From an uncultured Clostridia bacterium (GTDB lineage: Bacteria; Bacillota; Clostridia; Oscillospirales; Oscillospiraceae), in contig CALICR010000210.1 in the NCBI GenBank assembly GCA_938049125.1, forward strand, positions 1-10,165: a stretch of DNA of 10,165 nt. The letters are read 5' to 3'. A program made the position numbers and the translations under genes. Under the pieces are notes generated by a model. That model made no database searches and was not told the origin of the DNA. It saw only the letters and a list, made by a program, of their open reading frames with translations. Positions 5,604-10,165 of the stretch are shown piece after piece; the first letter of the stretch is position 1, and every line of letters starts with the position of its first letter.

Positions 5604-6311
5604 ATGAAAAAGACCCTTGCGCTGCTGCTGATCCCGGCGGCGCTGCTGGTGGGCCTGCTGCTGCCGCGGCTGACGGTCCAGATGGAGGACAGATACATGT
5701 ACCGGGAGTCTCTCTCGGGCATCGAGCAGGTGGACCTCAACACGTCCTCGGGCCTCGTCACCGTGGAAAAGATCGCCATGCTGAGCGCATCGGACGTCAG
5801 CCTGCTCTACGTGGGCGTCGGCCAGCACCAGACGGCGGCGACGCTGTCCGCAGCCTGCTGGCGGCTGCTCGATGTCGTCCAGAACAACTACGGTGTCCAG
5901 CTCCTTGACACGGATACGGCGGAGCAGAGCCAGCAGACGGCCATCCTGGCCTCCCGGGACCTCACCGCCTTTCTCTTCTGGGAGGTGCTGTTCCAGGATG
6001 CGGACGGCAACGAGCTGCGCATCTACCTCGACGACGAGGAGGCCCTGCCCCTGGCCATGAGCTACCACAACGGCACGAGCGGGAAGGAGGGCCGGGACCT
6101 TGCCACCTGGACAGAGATGGTGGTCTACGGCTTCTGCGACACCGACGGCATCGGGCTGGAGTGGACGGAGGATCCGGAGACCTACGCCGAGCCGACGGAC
6201 AGCGGCAGCTACCAGAGGATCTATCCGGTGACGGACGGCGACAACTATGCCAAGCTGGAGCTGCGGGGCGGCGAGGGCTGGTTCACCCTCAACGCCGGAA
6301 AATTGGCATGA
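5604..6311 (+). CDS. Membrane-anchored protein of unknown function, paralog 2 of the TCS operon
   Basis: A 235-residue protein homologous to the product just upstream and also of unknown function. Residues 1-24 form a hydrophobic anchor or signal sequence after MKK, with no lipobox. The shared core runs from EQVDLNTSSGLVTVEKIAML (41-60) through YVGVGQHQTA (69-78), QQTAILA (110-116), AFLFWEV (122-128) and IYLDDEE (140-146) to DGDNYAKLELRGGEGWFTLN (211-230). It lacks part of the paralog's C-terminal half between about 160 and 230. The gene starts 21 bases after the previous stop, behind GGGAGAG at 5592-5598. Its TGA is the first part of the second 11-bp repeat array. The pair probably arose by tandem duplication. 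A role in modulating the kinase or sensing outside the membrane is inferred from the operon only. Confidence 0.85.
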   Translation: MKKTLALLLIPAALLVGLLLPRLTVQMEDRYMYRESLSGIEQVDLNTSSGLVTVEKIAMLSASDVSLLYVGVGQHQTAATLSAACWRLLDVVQNNYGVQLLDTDTAEQSQQTAILASRDLTAFLFWEVLFQDADGNELRIYLDDEEALPLAMSYHNGTSGKEGRDLATWTEMVVYGFCDTDGIGLEWTEDPETYAEPTDSGSYQRIYPVTDGDNYAKLELRGGEGWFTLNAGKLA

Positions 6312-6341
6312 TGCAGTTTTGATGCGGATTCGATACGGATG
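6309..6341 (+). repeat. Second triple 11-bp direct repeat, after the TCS operon
   Basis: The units are TGATGCAGTTT, TGATGCGGATT and the degenerate CGATACGGATG at the same 11-base period as the array at 2696-2728. The first unit overlaps the stop codon of the preceding gene. It lies 113 bases upstream of the racemase-like gene, so it could place that gene and the following peptidase under the same response regulator. A possible -10 (TAGGAT at 6358-6363, preceded by TGT) lies 16 bases beyond the array; it is weak. Confidence 0.65.
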
Positions 6342-6346
6342 TGTTT

Positions 6347-6386
6347 CAGCGCCCTGTTAGGATAGGTTCATCCTGAGAGGGCGCTG
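6347..6386 (+). repeat. Two-part hairpin between the TCS operon and the racemase-like gene
   Basis: CAGCGCCCT at 6347-6355 pairs perfectly with AGGGCGCTG at 6378-6386. Inside, AGGAT at 6359-6363 pairs with ATCCT at 6370-6374, leaving a symmetric GTT/GAG internal loop. Only TGTGCATTTG follows, not a T-run. It may be a weak terminator of the two-component operon or a structured leader of the next transcript. The remaining 67 bases to the next gene hold only its ribosome binding site. Confidence 0.6.
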
Positions 6387-6453
6387 TGCATTTGCCCCCC
6401 GGGAGAGACCGGCGCAGTCCCGCGGGGACGGCGGCAGAAGGGAACGAATCAAA

Positions 6454-7434
6454 ATGGCAGAGCTGACCGTGAATCTGGAGGCCGTGCTGCGAAATTACCG
6501 CCGCTTTGCGGAGCAGGGGCCGGTGATCCCGGTGCTGAAGGACAATGCCTACGGCCTCGGGATGCAGCAGGTCCAGAGGCTCCTGTGCCGGGCGGGCGTC
6601 ACCCTCTTCGCGTGCAGCACGCCCGAGGAGGCGCTGCGCCTCAGCGGCGACGGGGCCGACGTGCTCCTGCTCTCCTGCGTCCACGAGCCGGAGCTGCTGC
6701 GGCGTCTGGCGGAGCGGGACGTGATCCTGGCCGTGGAGAGCCTGGACCAGGCCCGCGCCATCGAGGAGACCGGCCTCCCGGCCCGGGTCCACATCCTGGT
6801 GGACACCGGCTTCGGCCGCTTCGGCTTCCTGCCCGGCGAGACAGAGGACATGAAGGCTGTCTTCACGCTGCCCCACGTCCGTGTGACGGGCATTTTCTCC
6901 CACTTTTCCAGTCCCGCGGCGGCGGCGGAGCAGTTCGCGGCCTTTGCGGGCGTCCTGGACGAGCTCCAGGATTATGACATCGGCCTCCGGCACATCGCCG
7001 CCACATCCACGGCCATGGACCCGTGCTACCGGCTCGATGCGGTCCGCATCGGCACCGGCCTGACAGGCCGGTATGAGGGCCTGGAACCCTCGGCGGAACT
7101 GACGGCCCGCATCTGCACCGTGCGCCGCCTGCCCCGGGGCAGCCGGGTGGGCTACGGCGGCGCGCGGCTCCACCGGGATACGGACGTGGCCATCGTGGAC
7201 GCCGGGACCGCCGACGGGGCTTTCCTGCGGCGCTGCTGCGGCTTCCGGTCGTTCCTCCGGTCGCTGCACCGCCGGGTCTCCATCGGGGGCTGGGAGGTGC
7301 CCGTGCTGGGCTGCCCCGGCCTGACCCACACGGCTATCGACGTCACCGGCGTGCCCTGCGCCGTCGGCGACCGGGTGTGCATCCCCCAGACGCCGGTGCT
7401 GGTGTCCCCGGCGGTGCCCCGGCGCTATACCTGA
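6454..7434 (+). CDS. Alanine-racemase-like PLP protein, compact and divergent
   Basis: A fold-III, PLP-dependent alanine-racemase-family protein. The PLP lysine is Lys29 in VLKDNAYGLG. Also visible are VDTGFGRFGF with Arg122, the SHF motif with His150, VRIGTG with Arg198, and VGYGG with Tyr234, matching the catalytic tyrosine of alanine racemase. Several features differ from the family norm. It has 326 residues against about 370-390. The GYADG motif reads GTADG (251-255). The CMDQ motif is missing, and the conserved INYE stretch near the C-terminus is absent although an ending like the family's RVPRxY (VPRRY) remains. It therefore probably binds PLP but may act on a different amino acid or be catalytically weak. 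ATG 6454 follows AGAAGGGA at 6436-6443. It lies 53 bases before the M1 peptidase with no terminator between, so the two are probably cotranscribed. A cell-wall role is plausible only from family knowledge. Confidence 0.82.
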   Translation: MAELTVNLEAVLRNYRRFAEQGPVIPVLKDNAYGLGMQQVQRLLCRAGVTLFACSTPEEALRLSGDGADVLLLSCVHEPELLRRLAERDVILAVESLDQARAIEETGLPARVHILVDTGFGRFGFLPGETEDMKAVFTLPHVRVTGIFSHFSSPAAAAEQFAAFAGVLDELQDYDIGLRHIAATSTAMDPCYRLDAVRIGTGLTGRYEGLEPSAELTARICTVRRLPRGSRVGYGGARLHRDTDVAIVDAGTADGAFLRRCCGFRSFLRSLHRRVSIGGWEVPVLGCPGLTHTAIDVTGVPCAVGDRVCIPQTPVLVSPAVPRRYT

Positions 7435-7487
7435 ATACCTGGATCCTGCCGCCCAGGGGCGGACGGTCCGAAAGGAGTTTTAGAAAG

Positions 7488-9149
7488 ATGAAAACCGTAC
7501 TTTGCTTTGCACTGGTGCTTGCCGTGCTGGTGAGCCTCTGCGGCTGCGGCATGAAGCCCGCGGAGCCGCTGCCCGTTGCCCTCGACCCCCAGCCCGCCGA
7601 CGAGGACCCTGCCTCAGCGCCGGAGACGGCGGAGACCGGTACGACGGATACCGCGGAGCCGGCGGAGGATACGCCCGCCGACACGCCGTCGGAGCCGGTG
7701 CCGCTCCAGCCCGACTACCGTCTGACCGCGGCGCTGGACATCCCCGCCTCCACCAAGGACGACGGCGAGGTGGTGCTGACGGAGACGGCGGTCATCACCT
7801 TCACGAACACCAGCGAGGACGTCTGGGACCGCATCTGCCTGCGGGACTACGCCGTGGCCAACCTCATCGAGGAGGACATGCTGTCGCTGGATGGCCGCTA
7901 CTCCACCGAGGGCAGTATCCGCGGCGTCACGGACGCGGCGGGCCGCACGCTGGAGACGGCGGTGCAGGAGGACCGGTCCGTGGTCTATGTGACGCTGGCG
8001 GAGCCGCTCCAGCCCGGCGCGCGCACGTCGGTCACCGTAGACTTTGAGACGGTGGTGCCCTCCGGCGGCCAGCGGTTCAGCTGGTTCACCGCCGGTGATT
8101 CCAACACCGGGGGCAATGCGGACACCTGGCGCACCATCTGCCTCTCCCAGGCCTATCCGGTGCTGGCGGAGTACCTGGCGGATGGCTGGAATGAGGCGCC
8201 CTACTTCACGGACGGCGAGTGCTTCTTCTCACCCTGCGGCAGCTATGAGATGACGCTGACGCTCCCGGCGGACTACGCCGTGGCCTCCACCGGTGACGAG
8301 ACGAAGAACCCGGACGGCACCTGGACCCTCACGGCGGAGAACGTCCGCGATTTCGCCGTCATCGCCGGAAACTGCTACGAGGTGCTGACGGCCCAGTCCT
8401 GCGGCGTCACCATCAACAGCTGGTACATCGCCGACGGCACGGAGGGTACGCGGCAGCAGGGCGAGGTCTCGCTCCAGGCGGCGGTGGACGCCGTGGCGGC
8501 CTTCACGGAGGCCTGGGGCAATTATCCCTACGGGGAGCTGGACGTGGTCGCCGCGGCCTACAACTACGGCGGCATGGAGTACCCCGGCATGGTCCGCATC
8601 ACGGATACCTTTGCCTACGAGCTCCAGTACGAGGTCGGCGAGGGCGCAAGCGGCGACCCGAAGACGAACCTCCAGTGGGACGTGGCCCATGAGGTGGCCC
8701 ACGAGTGGTTCTACGCCGTGGTGGGCAACGACCAGTTCCGGGAGGCCTGGCTGGACGAGAGCTTCGCGGTCTACGGCGAGCTGGTCTATCAGGCCTACAC
8801 CGGCTCCACGGAGGAGGAGCTCCAGGCCCGGGTGGACGGCCTTGCCCGGGAGCAGCCCATGGAGTACATCGACCTGAGCGCCACGGATTACACGGACCCG
8901 AACGAGCAGAGCTTCCTGGTGGGCTACACCTATGCGGCCTACAAGAACGGCCCCGTCTTCCTCTGGAAGCTGCGCCAGGCCATGGGTGCGGATACCTTCG
9001 ACGCATTCCTCAAAACATGGTATCAGGACCATATGTTCCGCGAGGTGACGACGAAGGAATTCCGGGCCGCGGCGGAGGAGGCCTCCGGCGGCAGCCAGGC
9101 CGTCCTCGACCTCATGGCCGAGTACCTCTCCCCGGACAGCGAGCCGTAA
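7488..9149 (+). CDS. M1-family metallopeptidase lipoprotein
   Basis: A 553-residue, surface-anchored zinc peptidase. Residues 1-20 form a lipoprotein signal peptide ending in LCGC, with Cys20 as the lipidated residue. A linker rich in Glu, Pro, Ala and Thr covers about 22-72. A beta-rich N-terminal domain runs to about 330. The gluzincin catalytic domain has the substrate-binding GGMEYPG at 361-367 (GxMEN-like), the zinc motif HEVAH at 401-405, the third zinc ligand Glu424 in WLDESFAVY, and Tyr485 in YKNG as candidate catalytic tyrosine. The usual large C-terminal helical domain of aminopeptidase N is mostly absent. Upstream in-frame ATG 7377 would overlap the previous gene and spoil the signal peptide; ATG 7488 follows AAAGGAG at 7471-7477. 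It probably trims extracellular peptides; the substrate is unknown. It is the last gene before a strong terminator. Confidence 0.93.
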   Translation: MKTVLCFALVLAVLVSLCGCGMKPAEPLPVALDPQPADEDPASAPETAETGTTDTAEPAEDTPADTPSEPVPLQPDYRLTAALDIPASTKDDGEVVLTETAVITFTNTSEDVWDRICLRDYAVANLIEEDMLSLDGRYSTEGSIRGVTDAAGRTLETAVQEDRSVVYVTLAEPLQPGARTSVTVDFETVVPSGGQRFSWFTAGDSNTGGNADTWRTICLSQAYPVLAEYLADGWNEAPYFTDGECFFSPCGSYEMTLTLPADYAVASTGDETKNPDGTWTLTAENVRDFAVIAGNCYEVLTAQSCGVTINSWYIADGTEGTRQQGEVSLQAAVDAVAAFTEAWGNYPYGELDVVAAAYNYGGMEYPGMVRITDTFAYELQYEVGEGASGDPKTNLQWDVAHEVAHEWFYAVVGNDQFREAWLDESFAVYGELVYQAYTGSTEEELQARVDGLAREQPMEYIDLSATDYTDPNEQSFLVGYTYAAYKNGPVFLWKLRQAMGADTFDAFLKTWYQDHMFREVTTKEFRAAAEEASGGSQAVLDLMAEYLSPDSEP

Positions 9150-9166
9150 CAGCCGGATACAGGAAA

Positions 9167-9195
9167 CGCCCGGACGATCTGTCCGGGCGCTTTTT
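9167..9195 (+). terminator. Intrinsic terminator after the M1 peptidase gene
   Basis: CGCCCGGAC at 9167-9175 pairs with GTCCGGGCG at 9181-9189 around GATCT, followed by C and TTTTT at 9191-9195. Confidence 0.92.
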
Positions 9196-9198
9196 CTG

Positions 9199-9227
9199 TG
9201 GATTTTTTTCGAAGGGTGTGGTATGCT
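9199..9227 (+). promoter_or_regulatory. Candidate extended -10 promoter of the zinc-ribbon/GNAT pair
   Basis: TATGCT at 9222-9227 is preceded by TGG, an extended -10, with a weak -35 TGGATT at 9199-9204 after 17 bases. It starts only four bases after the preceding terminator's T-run, so the two signals are packed back to back. The predicted start is near 9234. Confidence 0.55.
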
Positions 9228-9257
9228 GAGAAAAAGACCCGGAAGGGGGAGCCAAAG

Positions 9258-9488
9258 ATGACGTATAAAAAGGCCCGCACAGTGCTGCTGATCGGCTGCG
9301 CGCTGATGGGCGTTCTGTTTTTCGTCGGGGCCGCGCTGCGGAGCGGGGCGGTGATCCTGCTGGGCGGCGCGCTCGCGCTGGCGGGCGCGGTGGTCTGGAT
9401 CGTGTTCGGAACGTGCCCGGAATGCGGGAAATTTATTGGCCGGACGGGCGCACGCTTCTGCCCACACTGCGGCGAGAAGCTGGAATGA
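9258..9488 (+). CDS. Small two-TM protein with C-terminal zinc ribbon
   Basis: A 76-residue membrane protein. Two hydrophobic helices at about 8-27 and 31-50 are separated by a short polar turn (RSG). They are followed by a zinc-ribbon tail with CPECG (Cys53, Cys56) and CPHCG (Cys68, Cys71). By the positive-inside rule, Lys4, Lys5 and Arg7 favour a cytoplasmic N-terminus, so the ribbon is probably cytoplasmic too. No function is recognised; similar short membrane zinc-ribbon proteins are common and uncharacterised. ATG 9258 follows AAGGGGGAG at 9243-9251; a longer frame from 9198 begins inside the promoter and is disfavoured. It is 21 bases upstream of the GNAT gene and likely cotranscribed with it. 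Confidence 0.82.
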   Translation: MTYKKARTVLLIGCALMGVLFFVGAALRSGAVILLGGALALAGAVVWIVFGTCPECGKFIGRTGARFCPHCGEKLE

Positions 9489-9509
9489 GATTCAGAGAGG
9501 AGCAAGGAG

Positions 9510-9974
9510 ATGCAGATTCGGGAAGCAAAAAAAGAGGATTGCGGGGCGCTGGATGCACTTTTATCGAAGCTGATCCGGGACGAGGTCCAATATGACCCCA
9601 ATTTATGCGAGTCGTTCACCGTAGAGAACAACTATGCCCGGCAGCTGGAGCAGGAGGACCGCAAGGCCTTCGTGGCGGAGGAGAACGGCGAGATCGTGGG
9701 CTATGTGTACGGGTATGTATTCGACATCCCGAAGATGTGCCGCCGCCCCGTCGCGGTGCTGGATGCGCTGTACGTCGAGGAGGCATTCCGGAACCGGGGA
9801 ATCGCCCGGCTGCTGCTCCGGGAGTTCCACCGCTTTGCCGAGGCGCAGCATGCGGGCGTGATCGAGCTAAAGGTGCTCTCAGAGAATGCGCAGGCCGTGC
9901 GGCTCTATGAATCGATGGGCTTTTCCGAGAGGAAGAAATACATGACCTGCCTGCTGCCGGACACACAGACATAA
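9510..9974 (+). CDS. GNAT-family N-acetyltransferase
   Basis: A 154-residue cytoplasmic enzyme that transfers an acetyl group from acetyl-CoA to an unidentified amine. The GNAT fold is visible from the N-terminal IREAKKED. The central strand FVAEENGEIVGYVYGYV is at 54-70, motif A LDALYVEEAFRNRGIARLLL at 84-103, with the acetyl-CoA pyrophosphate loop RNRGIA at 94-99, and motif B ELKVLSENAQAVRLYESMGF at 119-138. ATG 9510 is preceded by AGAGAGGAG at 9494-9502. Second gene of a two-gene unit with the zinc-ribbon protein, ended by a long hairpin. The substrate cannot be predicted from the sequence. Confidence 0.93.
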   Translation: MQIREAKKEDCGALDALLSKLIRDEVQYDPNLCESFTVENNYARQLEQEDRKAFVAEENGEIVGYVYGYVFDIPKMCRRPVAVLDALYVEEAFRNRGIARLLLREFHRFAEAQHAGVIELKVLSENAQAVRLYESMGFSERKKYMTCLLPDTQT

Positions 9975-9975
9975 C

Positions 9976-10014
9976 AGCGATCCCCCGCGGTCCGGAAGGC
10001 CGCGGGGGATCGCT
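9976..10014. terminator. Shared terminator hairpin between convergent genes
   Basis: AGCGATCCCCCGCGG at 9976-9990 pairs perfectly over 15 bp with CCGCGGGGGATCGCT at 10000-10014, with a 9-base loop. It overlaps neither stop codon and lies between two genes ending towards each other, so it can serve both directions. The T-rich tails are weak on both sides. Confidence 0.75.
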
Positions 10015-10017
10015 CGC

Positions 10018-10165
10018 TCATTTGGCCAGCAGGGCCAGCTGGTAGAAGGCAACGGCACTGGCGGCGGCGACATTGAGAGAATCGACGCCGTGGGTCATGG
10101 GGATGCGGACCGTGTAGTCGCAGTGCCGGATGGTGCCGTCCCGGAGGCCGTCGCCCTCGGTTCCG
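10018..10165 (-). CDS. SpoU/TrmH-family RNA 2'-O-methyltransferase, C-terminal fragment
   Basis: Only the last 48 residues are in the window; the gene continues beyond the right edge. On the minus strand the reading frame gives GTEGDGL, then IPMTHGVDSLNVAAASAVAFYQLALLAK before TGA. These are the last two signature motifs of SpoU/TrmH-type SAM-dependent methyltransferases (NEGxGL-like, and IPMxxxxxSLNVxxA), which form the trefoil-knot SAM site. The first motif reads G-T-E-G instead of G-N-E-G. The enzyme methylates a ribose in rRNA or tRNA; which one cannot be decided from the fragment. It converges on the GNAT gene. Confidence 0.9.
   Translation of the reverse strand, partial: GTEGDGLRDGTIRHCDYTVRIPMTHGVDSLNVAAASAVAFYQLALLAK

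Noticed and set aside
7449..7465. Short GC hairpin between the racemase-like and peptidase genes as a terminator
   Set aside because: The stem is only 5-6 bp and no T-run follows, so cotranscription is more likely.
7377..7487. Longer N-terminus of the M1 peptidase starting at 7377
   Set aside because: It would overlap the racemase-like gene and place the lipoprotein signal peptide internally; ATG 7488 has a proper ribosome binding site.
9720..9726. A perfect Spo0A-box core (TTCGACA)
   Set aside because: It is inside the GNAT coding sequence with no promoter around; about one chance match per 10 kb is expected for a 7-mer on both strands.

Overview
The window looks like chromosomal DNA from a spore-forming, high-GC member of the Clostridia, most likely Oscillospiraceae (the Oscillibacter/Flavonifractor/Lawsonibacter sort). 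The support is a clear spo0A, an nrdR, strong AGGAGG-type ribosome binding sites, Firmicutes-style lipoprotein and two-component proteins, and GC-rich third codon positions. The genus is an inference. All genes read rightward except a methyltransferase fragment entering from the right edge.

Left part (1-2690): an AT-richer promoter region, the sporulation master regulator spo0A, an XRE-type HTH regulator with a zinc ribbon, a small DUF6514-like gene, and nrdR. The genes are separated by promoters and intrinsic terminators that can be read base by base. The small gene is preceded by a SigmaH-like promoter flanked by two perfect Spo0A boxes. The nrdR promoter is embedded in the 3' end of the small gene.

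Middle part (2690-6390): a four-gene operon encoding an OmpR-family response regulator, a sensor kinase, and two tandem, mutually homologous, membrane-anchored proteins of unknown function. The operon is bracketed by two arrays of three tandem 11-bp units (consensus about TGATGCNGTTT), one against the regulator's ribosome binding site and one beginning in the stop codon of the last gene. These look like binding sites for the operon's own regulator. The second array would place the next two genes in the same regulon.

Right part (6390-10165): a compact, divergent alanine-racemase-like PLP protein and an M1-family metallopeptidase lipoprotein, ended by a strong terminator. A two-gene unit follows (a two-TM zinc-ribbon protein and a GNAT acetyltransferase), then a long hairpin shared with the convergent SpoU/TrmH RNA methyltransferase.

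The best candidate for something undescribed is the module of response regulator, kinase, paired anchored paralogs, racemase-like protein and M1 lipoprotein, tied together by the repeated 11-bp operator. A cell-surface or wall-related stress role is plausible but is inference. All functions are assigned by motif recognition alone; no database search was run.
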